Assembly: GCF_900112025.1 (NCBI RefSeq)
Contig: NZ_FOKL01000008.1
Span: forward strand, 1 to 64,000
Reading direction: 5' to 3'
Source: Janthinobacterium sp. 344
GTDB taxonomy: Bacteria > Pseudomonadota > Gammaproteobacteria > Burkholderiales > Burkholderiaceae_D
Length of the DNA stretch: 64,000 nucleotides
Shown: positions 42,994-51,780 of the stretch, one piece after another
How the letters are laid out: each line of letters begins with the position of its first letter
How positions within the stretch are numbered: the stretch's first letter is position 1
Program-made: the position numbers and the translations under genes
The notes under the pieces: generated by a model
Databases searched by the model: none
Seen by the model: the letters and a program-made list of their open reading frames with translations, nothing else
Told to the model about the DNA's origin: nothing

Positions 42994-45666
42994 CTAACCA
43001 TGTGCAGCCAGCAATTTACTGATCTCCGCATAATCTGCCGCACTACCAGTAGTCCTGCCTTCCCTTTTAAACCTCAGTGCATGTGCTGGCAGATCATTGA
43101 CAATCCGCTCAGCAAGCATTGCCGGTGTTTCTCCCATGGCGTTTTTGATCTCTTTGAGCGCCTGAGAGTGCGCCAGTAATCCAGAGACAATCCGGGGACT
43201 GCCCATCCTGACTGCCGTATGCAGTACATTATTTTTCTCCGCACCGGCAGCAAGGGTTAGATCAGGCTCGGCACCCAGCAGCAGTTGAACGGCCGTCCAG
43301 CAATGTGCAGCCACCGCCGCATGCACGGCGGTGCGGCCCAGGAAATCCTGCCGGTCGGGGCTGGCTCCTGCCTCAAGCAAGCTCTGGAGCAATTCTACGT
43401 CACCATAGTCGGCTGCAAGCATCAGCGCAGTCTGCCCTTTGAAGTCGGACATATCCAGTAGACCTCCCCACTTGGTTGCAACAATGCCAATTGCCTGGCG
43501 CCAGCATGCGCATAGCGCTTCGGGACGTTTCATCTTGGCCTGTTCAGCATCACGGAACAGTTGCTTCAATCGTGGCAGTGATCTTTCAAACTCATGCAAC
43601 ATTTTCATCCATAGAGTGACAACGGTATCCCCTCGTACGTCGCGCAGCCGCTTGTTTTTCAGATTGCTATTCCTGGTCATCCACTCCGTGATATCTTGTC
43701 CGTCATTTTTCCCGAACAGCAACAATGGTTCTGCAACCAGACTGTCGCACTGGCTCTTCAACGGGGCCATTTCGATTTCATAATCTGGGTATGGTAAGTA
43801 GAGATCCTCCCAGAAATATTCAGCCATGGCTGCCGCTGCGTCCTCGAAGGAAGGGTTCGCCCCCTCAATCTGCCCAAAAAACAGTGCTGAGCGGTAAAAT
43901 CGTTCGTCTGCGCGTTGCAGTGGGCGCTTGGCAACAGCCAGCGCAAAGGCGTCCCTGGCAATCTCCCCCCGCATAGGGCCATAAGACCGTTCCAGGCAAG
44001 CATCGAATGCCACCTTGAATAGAGCTGCGGCGCCATCAAAATCATTCATGGCAAGTCTGTGCTTCGCCTGATACTGCAAGATCACGGCTTTAAATGCCTC
44101 CGCTGCAGGAGCAGCTTGCGCTATTGAAATGAGTTGTACGACACGCGCTTCGCAGTCATCAGGCCGCTGTTTTCGGTCATTATTCAAGTAGAGATGGAGT
44201 TCAGCAAGCACAGCATCGATCGACCAGTACGGATTCTGCGGTAACTGGCGCAGACGTTCAAGCGCCATCAAACGGACTGTCGGGGGAACCTCCGGATTAT
44301 GTGCGACAGAAGATACTGCCTGCTGACTGCTTGATGCCTGCAAGGCACGGAATGGGGATCCGGCTCTGATGCGTTCATTTAGCTGCATGCAAGCCAAAGC
44401 TTCAGACGCTTCTTGCCGCAAACGCTGAGTGTTTCTTTCGATAATGGGCAGGTTTAAGGGCGCATGGGGCAGGAACAAGTCTTCCAGCTTCTCACCGCCA
44501 TTCATCTGCGAAAACCTGGAGCTCAGCTTGTAGCCAAGTTCGCTTGCCCCTTTGTGCCGACACGACGGCAATATGGCAAGAAACAGCTCATGCGCAAGCC
44601 ATTCTGGCAGTTGCTGCTCAAACCATGCGTCCGTGGAACCATAGCCCTTGCCAAGTCGCTCTGCCTCGATAGTCAGCCGGTATGTATACTCGAAAAGCCA
44701 GATCAATTGCAGTACTTTGTTCTGTAGTGGATCGGAACAGCGTTTGTCTATTCCAGGGCAGAGGAACCGCACCAGCCGCTCATAGCCATCCTGGAACATC
44801 CTCGCCGTGTATAGCCGCTGCCTGATCGTCTGCATCGTTGGCCGTGCGTACCGTGCCGCGAGCAGTTCAAGAAAATGCAGCTTGACTGGCATCGTTGCAG
44901 TGTTACCAAGGATACTCTCGATAGCGCCAGCGTGAGGCATGGCGAGCTCGGTACGCAGCTTGTCCGCATCAAGATTCTTTCGGGCGACGAAACTGAGTGC
45001 ACTGGCAAAACGATCATCTTCGCTCATCTGGACATCGTCGGCAAAACATCCCTGGAAATCAAGGTCCACGCAATCTGCGAAATACGCTCCAATGCTTTTG
45101 TTGTCTGGCAAGTCGCCCTTGCGCCAGTTATACAAGTTCTTACGAAAACTCTCGTCCGCAATGGCATAGGTGGTTTGCCCGAGCAAATCGTTCAGCCAGT
45201 CCATGACATGCGTAACCGGCATGCTCAGGGCATTCTTTTCCCCGTCCCTAGCTTCCTGCGGCAGAAACCAGAAACCGCCATGTGGCATGCCTATTTGCGT
45301 ATCGCCAGACATATTCCAAAAAGCCAGGCGGCGGCCCATTTCGGGAACTACAGTGTAACCGAGCATATACCATGCAATTTGGCGTGTATCGGCATCGTAC
45401 GTCCATGTTTCAAGTTCTAGTTGCGTATGAAATCCAGAGGATTCGATAATGTTGTGCAATGCGTCGCGTGTAGCTGCACCATCAAAACCGAGCTCTTGGA
45501 AAATATCATTTAGCAAAGCGCTACCCAAGGCCAGATGGCCATGGAGTTCTTTGTCAAGTTGAGCGAAGCGGGCCTTCTGCACTGATTGCAAAATAACACC
45601 GCCATGCGGCGCGAGACTTTGATGGACTTCCAGAAGAATGCTCTCGAAAGTTGGAAATATGGCCAT
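42994..45666 (-). CDS. Large ankyrin-repeat protein of unknown function
   Basis: An 890-residue protein. The C-terminal 160 residues carry three to four ankyrin repeats (GQTALMLAADYGDVELLQSL; GRTAVHAAVAAHCWTAVQLL; NNVLHTAVRMG; GETPAMLAERI). The first 700 residues are helical and unassigned, with TPR-like patches around 540-600 (FDGAAALFKVAFDACLE). No signal peptide or membrane segment is seen, so it is probably cytoplasmic. It lies between kfrB and kfrC, enclosed by a partial kfrB duplication, and is clearly cargo. A large helical body ending in ankyrins resembles some interbacterial or defence effectors only in outline; no function is assigned. Confidence 0.8.
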   Translation of the reverse strand: MAIFPTFESILLEVHQSLAPHGGVILQSVQKARFAQLDKELHGHLALGSALLNDIFQELGFDGAATRDALHNIIESSGFHTQLELETWTYDADTRQIAWYMLGYTVVPEMGRRLAFWNMSGDTQIGMPHGGFWFLPQEARDGEKNALSMPVTHVMDWLNDLLGQTTYAIADESFRKNLYNWRKGDLPDNKSIGAYFADCVDLDFQGCFADDVQMSEDDRFASALSFVARKNLDADKLRTELAMPHAGAIESILGNTATMPVKLHFLELLAARYARPTMQTIRQRLYTARMFQDGYERLVRFLCPGIDKRCSDPLQNKVLQLIWLFEYTYRLTIEAERLGKGYGSTDAWFEQQLPEWLAHELFLAILPSCRHKGASELGYKLSSRFSQMNGGEKLEDLFLPHAPLNLPIIERNTQRLRQEASEALACMQLNERIRAGSPFRALQASSSQQAVSSVAHNPEVPPTVRLMALERLRQLPQNPYWSIDAVLAELHLYLNNDRKQRPDDCEARVVQLISIAQAAPAAEAFKAVILQYQAKHRLAMNDFDGAAALFKVAFDACLERSYGPMRGEIARDAFALAVAKRPLQRADERFYRSALFFGQIEGANPSFEDAAAAMAEYFWEDLYLPYPDYEIEMAPLKSQCDSLVAEPLLLFGKNDGQDITEWMTRNSNLKNKRLRDVRGDTVVTLWMKMLHEFERSLPRLKQLFRDAEQAKMKRPEALCACWRQAIGIVATKWGGLLDMSDFKGQTALMLAADYGDVELLQSLLEAGASPDRQDFLGRTAVHAAVAAHCWTAVQLLLGAEPDLTLAAGAEKNNVLHTAVRMGSPRIVSGLLAHSQALKEIKNAMGETPAMLAERIVNDLPAHALRFKREGRTTGSAADYAEISKLLAAHG

Positions 45667-46002
45667 GGGTTTTCCGATAAGTTATTAAGTCCGCCAAAGA
45701 ATACTGTGGCACGCAGAATCAAGAAACGAATTGTGGCGTACACCCCTGCGATCTGGGAGTGGAATCGGAAGGTATGCGGGAATTCATGGCAAGTGCGCGA
45801 AAGAATTCACCAGTGGCACTAAGCTCGACTGGCGAAGGCCCGGCGCGCGATACGCTTCGGCTTAGAGACTTCGCCGGAATAGATGGCCTTGTAATCATTG
45901 TGCGCACGATTATCATCAGGCACACGGGGACGTGGAACGCAGTGCAGCATCTACAGGGCTGCCGATGCGCCGTCCTGCCTTCTGTATCAACTGCTGGGCA
46001 AC
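45667..46002. other. Intergenic upstream of ankyrin gene
   Basis: No gene recognised. It should contain the ankyrin gene promoter. Its right border coincides with the start of the kfrB-derived repeat (46003). Confidence 0.45.
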
Positions 46003-46168
46003 GCCCTACCGGCTCAGCTTGCGCCCCTGTTTGACGCTGGCACTGCTGCTGTGCGCCTGGCCGTCCTCGTAGCTGACACTGGTATCGATGCCCGTCCCAG
46101 GTACTTTAGCGAAATCGCTGGCGGCGTGCTTGATCAATGTCTTGCCAACCTGCTGGTACACGCTGGCG
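46003..46168. repeat. Direct repeat (kfrB 3' end), full-length copy
   Basis: The second copy of the segment at 42866-42989, in the same orientation, about 3.0 kb apart. This copy is part of the intact kfrB gene. Together the copies frame the ankyrin gene as a possible module acquired with, or followed by, local duplication. Confidence 0.85.
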
Positions 46169-46350
46169 CCATCGGCGTGCACGATGACGCCGGCATACGT
46201 CTTGGCCTTGTCGGCATTACCTGCAAGATAAATATCGTAGATGCCGGGCTTGATCGCCCCTGCCTTGTCCACCTTGCTGGTGGCCCACTGTCCGCCCTGC
46301 TCGTTTTGCAGCAGGCGCTGCCCGTTCATCACCAAGACTCTTTGCTTCAT
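46006..46350 (-). CDS. kfrB: KfrB-domain protein
   Basis: A 114-residue protein beginning MKQRVLVMNGQRLLQNEQGG; the body (AIKPGIYDIYLAGNADKAKTYAGVIVHAD; VYQQVGKTLIKH) fits the small KfrB fold also seen at the C-terminus of TraI here. ATG 46350 has AGGAG upstream; TTG 46353 is a weaker choice. In IncP plasmids kfrB lies between kfrA and kfrC and supports stable maintenance. Here hipBA replaces kfrA upstream and the ankyrin gene separates it from kfrC. Confidence 0.75.
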   Translation of the reverse strand: MKQRVLVMNGQRLLQNEQGGQWATSKVDKAGAIKPGIYDIYLAGNADKAKTYAGVIVHADGASVYQQVGKTLIKHAASDFAKVPGTGIDTSVSYEDGQAHSSSASVKQGRKLSR

Positions 46351-46465
46351 CAATACGCTCCTGTTTATCGGTAGGACGTGACAGCGGCCGAATCGTTCGG
46401 CGATGGGCCATTTTAAGACGCGATACTTGCCACTGGGCAGCTAAATGCCTGCGATGTGGTACACA

Positions 46466-47827
46466 TCAAACTGGCCCGGCGCCAATTTCGCCATCCGGCA
46501 TATCCATGAGCCGCCGCGCCTGACGGGAAATGCCCTGCAGGATGGCGTCGGCAAGATCCGCAGGAAAGCCGGGCGGCAGCAAGCCATACATGGCGGCCAC
46601 CACCCCATCGACATACCCTAGCACCTCGCCGATCACGTCCTGCGCCGCGGCCGCGCCGAAACTGGCCTGGCGCGCCTGGCTCAGCCAGTGGCGCCGCTGG
46701 ATCTGCTCCAGGTGGTAATGGTTGCTGGCGCCGCGCACGGCCATCGCCAGCCGGGCATCCTGGCGCGGCAGCTGGTGCGCGCCGGGGCCGATGATGGGAT
46801 GGGCGGACAGCACGTCGTAGAGCGGCGTCGACTGGAAACGGCTGTGCGGCAAATGGAAAATGCTGAAGTTCTTCGCATGGCCATCGGTCGCCGCCAGCAG
46901 CCAAAACACCAGCTGGATCTTGAAGAAGCGATGGCGGTCTGCCTCGGCCTGTGCAGAGCCCAGCAGGATGTCCATGATGCGGCTGATGCCCGGCCCGCCA
47001 TCGGCCTGGTACTTGTGCAGGGGCGGCGTGCCGGTCGCCTGGCAAAAATCCTCCTGCGGCAGCCGGACAATCCAGCTGCCATCACCCGACAGCCTGCGGT
47101 CGAAGCGCTCCACCACCAGCGTCTTCAGTTCCTCGAAAGTGGCGATGCGGCATGGCGCCGTGGGCAAGCCGAACGCGTACATGATCTGCGAACACAGCCA
47201 TTCGTTTTCCACCGAGGTGCGCATGTCGGCACGCATATTGCCCACCAGCCCCATGGGTAACTTCAGTATGTGCGTCGTCGGCGTGCTGCCGGTGGGACGG
47301 TGCCACTGGCCGCGATGCCATAGCAAGGCCGTCTTTTCCTGCGCTCCGGCAATCGACAGGCGCAGGTCCGGCTCCGCGCCTGGATGCCCGAACGGGGCTT
47401 CCGCGACCGTGTTGCGCAGTATCCTCGCCACGCCAGCCTCGTCCAGCGCCTCGCCCGTGATGGTAAACAGGTCCGTGGGTACCTCGCCGGGCGGCAATAG
47501 CTGGATGGCGCCGACACAGTCGCGCCCGGCCGCAGCGAGCAACTGGTACGGCGCGATGCCGCCGGTCTGGAAGTGCTGGGCCATGCGGCGGCGGATCGGT
47601 TCGCTGTCAGGCAGGAGGTTGTCGAAATAATTCTGCACCAGCGGGCCGCGATAGGCGCCGCCCTGCGGCTTGAAAGGCATCGACAGCGACAGCGGCCGTC
47701 CGGCCTCGTCGTCGATCCAGGCGTCAAAGTAGGTCAGCGCCGAGGTGCCAGCGGACGCGTCCCAGTAGGCGACGGGCATGCCGTTCAGCCATAGGTGCAG
47801 GCGCTGCGCATGCGCTCGCCGGCCCAT
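46466..47827 (-). CDS. hipA: HipA-family toxin kinase
   Basis: A 453-residue HipA-like Ser/Thr kinase. Family blocks: N-terminal subdomain with LSLSMPFKP and NYFDNLLPDS; the nucleotide region LSIAGAQEKTAL; THILKLP; VERFDRR; and the catalytic loop DGHAKNFS. E. coli HipA phosphorylates GltX and induces growth arrest. The gene follows hipB by 3 bp in one operon. Activity cannot be judged from sequence, but the kinase motifs appear complete. It could stabilise the element by addiction. Confidence 0.93.
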   Translation of the reverse strand: MGRRAHAQRLHLWLNGMPVAYWDASAGTSALTYFDAWIDDEAGRPLSLSMPFKPQGGAYRGPLVQNYFDNLLPDSEPIRRRMAQHFQTGGIAPYQLLAAAGRDCVGAIQLLPPGEVPTDLFTITGEALDEAGVARILRNTVAEAPFGHPGAEPDLRLSIAGAQEKTALLWHRGQWHRPTGSTPTTHILKLPMGLVGNMRADMRTSVENEWLCSQIMYAFGLPTAPCRIATFEELKTLVVERFDRRLSGDGSWIVRLPQEDFCQATGTPPLHKYQADGGPGISRIMDILLGSAQAEADRHRFFKIQLVFWLLAATDGHAKNFSIFHLPHSRFQSTPLYDVLSAHPIIGPGAHQLPRQDARLAMAVRGASNHYHLEQIQRRHWLSQARQASFGAAAAQDVIGEVLGYVDGVVAAMYGLLPPGFPADLADAILQGISRQARRLMDMPDGEIGAGPV

Positions 47828-47830
47828 AGC

Positions 47831-48196
47831 TTACCAGCGCTCCCTGGCCGATGGTGGAGGCTCCTGCCTTGCCGGCGCCTCCGGCCGCGCGGGACCGGGT
47901 GCACGCTGGCGCGCGAGGCGGGCGGCGGGCGGCCCCGCATCGGTTGCCTCCTGCGCGATGGCGGCATCCGGGGATGGCTGCCCGGCTGGCGAGAGCAGCA
48001 GTTCGGCCCCCAACAGCCGCAGCACCGTGTACAGGCGCTCAACGCTTGTCGAGGCGGGATTGGCTTCGATCTGCGCATAGCTTTGCTGCGTGATGCCCAG
48101 CTGCTCCGCCAGCGCCTGCTGCGACAGGCCGGCCTGCTTGCGGAAGCCCACGAGAATCGGCCGCAAGTGCTGCAAGGATCGGATCGGATAGTCCAT
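47831..48196 (-). CDS. hipB: HipB-family antitoxin and autorepressor
   Basis: A 121-residue protein with an XRE-type helix-turn-helix (about residues 17-60: FRKQAGLSQQALAEQLGI, QQSYAQIEANP) and a Pro/Ala/Arg-rich disordered tail longer than in E. coli HipB. It should bind HipA and repress the operon. A -35/-10 pair with operators between and around them lies directly upstream (48211-48289). Confidence 0.9.
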   Translation of the reverse strand: MDYPIRSLQHLRPILVGFRKQAGLSQQALAEQLGITQQSYAQIEANPASTSVERLYTVLRLLGAELLLSPAGQPSPDAAIAQEATDAGPPAARLARQRAPGPARPEAPARQEPPPSARERW

Positions 48197-48210
48197 GGCG
48201 TGTCCTAGGA

Positions 48211-48289
48211 TGTGTATCTACAGTATAGGAACTGTCAAACGCAATTACAAGAAAAAGACTGTAATTCCACTTTACAGTCCATAGACTGT
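48211..48289 (-). promoter_or_regulatory. hipBA promoter with repeated ACAGT-N6-ACTGT operators
   Basis: On the minus strand a -35 TTGACA (48238-48233) and a -10-like TACACA (48216-48211) are 16 bp apart. An ACAGT-N6-ACTGT inverted repeat at 48220-48235 sits in the spacer and a second copy at 48274-48289 lies upstream; a third overlapping inverted repeat (ACTGTAA/TTACAGT, 48258-48278) shares its right arm. Binding of HipB at the spacer site would block RNA polymerase. Confidence 0.7.
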
Positions 48290-48341
48290 ATCTTGGATAT
48301 TCCAGTCGATGACTGCCGGGCACCGCCAGCAAGCCAGCGGC

Positions 48342-48671
48342 TCAGTTGGCGCTGTGGAATTTCAACCAGAACGCTTCGCGGCAGCGACTGTCAAAGCGCC
48401 TGACCGCTGGCTGCACCTCCACCGGCGCCAGCCCGTTCGATGGCACTTCATAGGTGATCCAGCACTCCGCGCAGGCCGCCTGCGATGGAAAGCTATCCTC
48501 TTCGGACGTGCGCCGCACCACCACGCCATTGCTGAAGTAATAAGTGGCCACTTCCTGTCGTACCTCAAAGCCGTCCTCCTGCCAGAAGGATTGCGCGATA
48601 TCGCGCCGCTCGATAACAGCCTGGCTGGGCAGGTTGAAAATAGCACCGATGTAGGTCAACAAGTCATTCAT
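48342..48671 (-). CDS. Small hypothetical protein downstream of korB
   Basis: A 109-residue protein starting MNDLLTYIGAIFNLPSQ at ATG 48671. It contains two Cys in CAECW and a basic C-terminus with many aromatic residues. No membrane segment or known family was recognised, and no clear ribosome site is visible. It lies 134 bp after korB on the same strand and is separated from hipB by the hip promoter region. Confidence 0.5.
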   Translation of the reverse strand: MNDLLTYIGAIFNLPSQAVIERRDIAQSFWQEDGFEVRQEVATYYFSNGVVVRRTSEEDSFPSQAACAECWITYEVPSNGLAPVEVQPAVRRFDSRCREAFWLKFHSAN

Positions 48672-48804
48672 GGTCGCATGACAAATAATTGGACGGTTCC
48701 GTCTGCACTTCAAGACACGCTGGCGGAAACTGCGGCACAGCACAAGAGCCGCAGTGTAGCACCGGCCCTGATCCGCGCGGCAAGCGCCATGTCCCACGGA
48801 TGCG

Positions 48805-49752
48805 TCAGTCACCCGCGCCCAGCAGCCTGAGCGGCACAAGCCCGGCGAGCGCCACCTCCACTTCGACGCCATCGGCGCGCCGCAGCCAGGCCAACCCTTC
48901 CCCGCCAGGCCTGCGTCCCAGCACCAGCACGCCTTCGCCTTGGCCATGGCGCACGAGAATGCCCGTGCAGCGCCAGCGGCTGGCACCAGCCGGCGTGGCA
49001 AGAGTGGCCTGCGCAGATGCGGGCGGACCTGCGGCCGATGGCACGACTGTGGCGTCGCCGGTTCCGTGGGTGATCTCGTCCTCCTCGCCAAACTTCGCCC
49101 CGAGAAATGCGCGCAGCAACTTGACGGCGCTACGCGTGATCTCCGGTTCGTCCTCGCGCAGCCAGGCCGCCACCTCGCCCGGGTGCGACTTGTAGGCCGT
49201 CACCAGTTCATTCACCGTCGTCACGTCGCGTACCCTACCCTCGTTGAACGCCAGGGCGACGGGTTCGGGCAAGTCCAGCAGGGCCGCATGCTGTGTCACG
49301 AAGGCGGCGGACTTGCTAATGTTGCTGGCGATCTGCCCCCGCTTCAGCCCCTTCGACAGTTCGCGGCCGATGTAATTGGCAATTTCCCGCGCCGTCAGCT
49401 CGTTGCGCTGCAGGTTTTCCACGACCTGGTCGGTCTCGCTGTAGTCGTCGTCGATAAAGCCGGGGATAGTCGCCAGTTGCGCCAGCCGCGATGCGCGGTA
49501 GCGGCGCGCGCCGTGATTGATGATGTAGCGGCCGGGCCGGTCGGGATGATGGCGTACGGAGATCGGCGTCTTGATGCCGCGCATGCGGATAGAGGCAGCG
49601 AGTTCGGCCAGGCTATGCACCGTAAAGCCCGGATTTGCGGCCGAGCGCGGCTGCATTGGGTCTTCGTCGATATGTTCAAGCGGCAGCGCCAGCGGCCTGC
49701 CCTCCGGCGCGCGGCCGCTGCTGGCGCCCGGCGGCGCGGATGCCTTCTTCAT
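48805..49752 (-). CDS. korB: KorB global repressor / ParB-family protein
   Basis: A 315-residue ParB/KorB protein. The ParB N-terminal domain (LPLEHIDEDPMQPR; IKTPISVRHH; INHGARRYRASRLA; VENLQRNELTAREIA) is followed by the operator-binding helix-turn-helix (LKRGQIASNISKSAAFVTQHAALL) and a C-terminal SH3-like domain. IncP KorB binds TTTAGC-N-GCTAAA; four such sites are present in the window, one just upstream of this operon. The ATG overlaps the kleE stop by four bases. No incC/parA gene accompanies it here, unlike RP4. Confidence 0.93.
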   Translation of the reverse strand: MKKASAPPGASSGRAPEGRPLALPLEHIDEDPMQPRSAANPGFTVHSLAELAASIRMRGIKTPISVRHHPDRPGRYIINHGARRYRASRLAQLATIPGFIDDDYSETDQVVENLQRNELTAREIANYIGRELSKGLKRGQIASNISKSAAFVTQHAALLDLPEPVALAFNEGRVRDVTTVNELVTAYKSHPGEVAAWLREDEPEITRSAVKLLRAFLGAKFGEEDEITHGTGDATVVPSAAGPPASAQATLATPAGASRWRCTGILVRHGQGEGVLVLGRRPGGEGLAWLRRADGVEVEVALAGLVPLRLLGAGD

Positions 49753-50051
49753 CGCGGCTGGTCCGGCTTGCCGTACGCCACAAACCAGGTCAGGTAGCAG
49801 AAAAAGCCATAGTGCAGCAGCAAGGTCCATCCGGCATGCGCGCCAGGCGTATCCCACAGCACCAGCGCACGCAGCAGCTGGAACAGCACGTCGCACACCA
49901 TGATGAAACGCAGCAATGGCCAGCACAGCGTGACGATGACCCACAGGACGGTGCGCAGGCCAGGCCGGCCCGGCGGCGGAACAGGCGCGGGCGGGAGCGG
50001 CGGCGCTTTCGCCTTGCGTGGTACCGGTGGAAACTGAATGATGTCTGCCAT
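49749..50051 (-). CDS. kleE: KleE-like membrane protein
   Basis: A 100-residue protein: a short cytoplasmic start (MADIIQFPPVP), a Pro-rich stretch, then two hydrophobic helices (about 34-56 and 72-92) with WDTPGAHAGWTLLLHY between them. This pattern resembles KleE of the IncP kil/kor region, whose function in stable maintenance is unclear. It begins a two-gene operon with korB, overlapping by ATGA, with a KorB-type operator about 120 bp upstream. Confidence 0.72.
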   Translation of the reverse strand: MADIIQFPPVPRKAKAPPLPPAPVPPPGRPGLRTVLWVIVTLCWPLLRFIMVCDVLFQLLRALVLWDTPGAHAGWTLLLHYGFFCYLTWFVAYGKPDQPR

Positions 50052-50171
50052 ACGTCCTCCCCCCCGCTTCGCGGCACCAGTGCAACTGATATGTCGGCAG
50101 AACCTATCGTCGCTCCACCAGCCGTAAGCGACTTTGATCCAGAACAAGGTCTGGTTCTGCCATTGGCGTAA

Positions 50172-50188
50172 TTTTTAGCTGCTAAAAA
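50172..50188. promoter_or_regulatory. KorB operator-like palindrome upstream of kleE-korB
   Basis: TTTTTAGC-T-GCTAAAAA is a perfect 8+1+8 palindrome containing the KorB operator core. Its place upstream of kleE-korB suggests autoregulation. Confidence 0.75.
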
Positions 50189-50895
50189 AGGCCCGATTGA
50201 GCGCCGCCATGAAGTATTGGGCACACGGGAATAACCACCGCCGTGTTTCAGTCGGTATCACGTGCGTATCCATGTTGAATCACCGTCCGCAGCAACCACC
50301 AATTGCACCAGTAATTCGAAGTGATCATTGTGCAGTTCACAAAGCGCCACATTAGGAGATGCGAAACTCGGCCGAGCGATGCAAGAGGGTTTCGATAGTA
50401 GGTGACATAGATAACAGAATGAGGAGGTTCAGGCGAAAAAAGCACACTATCGAACAGCTATCGTAATGCAAATGTATTCAATGTGCCCCTCCTTCACCAT
50501 AACGGACGACGGAAGATGTAATATTGGTTCGAAGCAGCAGCACAGCGGCTGCTTCTGAACGCTATAAAAGCACAGTCCACTGCGAAAGCCTGCTTGGTGC
50601 GCTCAATAAGATCCAGGAATCTGCACGCTGGCAGTATACTCTCCATCACAGCCGGGGCGACATGGCGCTTGGCGGCATCACACGAAAACTGAACCTTGCT
50701 TTTGCTGCTTGACTTCAATTTTGGCGCGTTCTATAAGCGGGAATTATCAGCAATTCGTCCGAACCCATTTGACAAACGTGATAATTTGTGTAAAATGCTT
50801 GAACAGTCATCTGGTGAGGTCTACTCAAAGCAATTTGATTGGACTGGGGTGTTCGATTCTCCCTGACTAAAACACATTTTATGAGTGTTTTTTAG
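50189..50895. other. Non-coding stretch with a possible promoter
   Basis: About 700 bp without a supported gene. It contains a sigma70-like promoter (50769-50796, + strand) and an inverted repeat at the far end. GC falls towards the pentapeptide gene, marking a cargo border. Confidence 0.5.
50769..50796 (+). promoter_or_regulatory. Sigma70-like promoter of unknown transcript
   Basis: TTGACA at 50769-50774 and TAAAAT at 50791-50796, 16 bp apart, reading right. No coding frame follows; the next element is the inverted repeat at 50861-50901, which overlaps the end of an opposing gene. Confidence 0.45.
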
Positions 50896-50901
50896 TCAGG
50901 G
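50861..50901. repeat. Long inverted repeat at 3' end of pentapeptide gene
   Basis: CCCTGACTAAAACAC pairs with GTGTTTTTTAGTCAGGG, leaving a small bulge and a nine-base loop. It includes the stop codon of the pentapeptide gene. There is no T tract on either side, so classical termination is doubtful; it may protect an RNA 3' end. Confidence 0.6.
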
Positions 50902-51780
50902 TTTAGTAGGCTTTGTAGTAGATTTTGGCCCGAGTAGATCAGGTCTTATTGCTCTAACGGCACTTTCTAAATTTGCATCAAGCTTTGCATATTTAAGGCT
51001 TTTGCACGTAACTAGCTGTTCTACAGTTAAATCAAAACACTGCCGAAGGTCGGCACGTTCCATATTACATCCATTCAGCGATGCATTCTTAAAGCTACAG
51101 TTCTTAAAGCGCGTTGCATGAAAATTCGCGTCCTCGAGTTCTGCTTTGAAAAAATCCACATCTTCTAGTGCACTTGCCATCATCCTTCCATTCTTGAACT
51201 TTAGATACCGCATACAGCAATTGTGAATATGCACTTTGTTGAATGTCGCACTATTGGCAGATGCTCCTCGAAAATTCGTCTCGATAAATTTTGATGCACT
51301 AAAGTTCGTCAAATCTAAAAGCGCCCCCATTGCCATCGATTTTGAAAGATCTAGATTTTTTGGTTTTGTTTTAGCTAATGTGCATTTTGATAAATCAATG
51401 GACTTTATACCCAGCTCTTGAAGTCTTCTTATGTTCGCATAATTTTTAAATGCAGCCTCCTCCGAAAACAAGAATCGAGTATCATCAATATTCTCTTTAT
51501 ATTTTTTAATTTTTTCTTGTTTTTCATGTTTAATCATAACAACATACAAGCCAATACTAAAAAAAAGAAAATCGATTGCACTGCTATGCATATTAGTAAC
51601 AATCCCCGCATAAAAAGAGTCTTGCCCCCAAAGAGAAAATTCAAAAAGCAATGGAAGTTTTTCATATAGAATCGTTGAGGTAGCTATGATGATTAAAAAT
51701 AATGCAAAAAGATAAATCAACGTCTTAACTCGAGCATCTTTCATCAATGATGAAAACAAGAAATTTTTACTATTTTTCAT
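50896..51780 (-). CDS. Membrane-anchored pentapeptide-repeat protein
   Basis: A 294-residue protein with two hydrophobic N-terminal segments (about 20-40 and 65-82), then a charged linker, then degenerate pentapeptide repeats from about 128 to 258 (A/C-D/N-L/F-x-x units such as LDLSKS, ANFHATRF, CSFKNASL, CNMERADL). Such repeats fold as a right-handed beta helix and act as scaffolds or DNA mimics. Base composition is much lower in GC than the conjugation backbone, and codon use differs, so recent transfer is likely. Membrane-anchored pentapeptide proteins occur among phage-defence and toxin accessory genes; a role is not assigned. Confidence 0.8.
   Translation of the reverse strand: MKNSKNFLFSSLMKDARVKTLIYLFALFLIIIATSTILYEKLPLLFEFSLWGQDSFYAGIVTNMHSSAIDFLFFSIGLYVVMIKHEKQEKIKKYKENIDDTRFLFSEEAAFKNYANIRRLQELGIKSIDLSKCTLAKTKPKNLDLSKSMAMGALLDLTNFSASKFIETNFRGASANSATFNKVHIHNCCMRYLKFKNGRMMASALEDVDFFKAELEDANFHATRFKNCSFKNASLNGCNMERADLRQCFDLTVEQLVTCKSLKYAKLDANLESAVRAIRPDLLGPKSTTKPTKP

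Noticed and set aside
50248-50445. 65-codon frame rich in aromatic residues
   Set aside because: No ribosome site, no recognisable pattern, and it lies in a stretch that otherwise looks non-coding.
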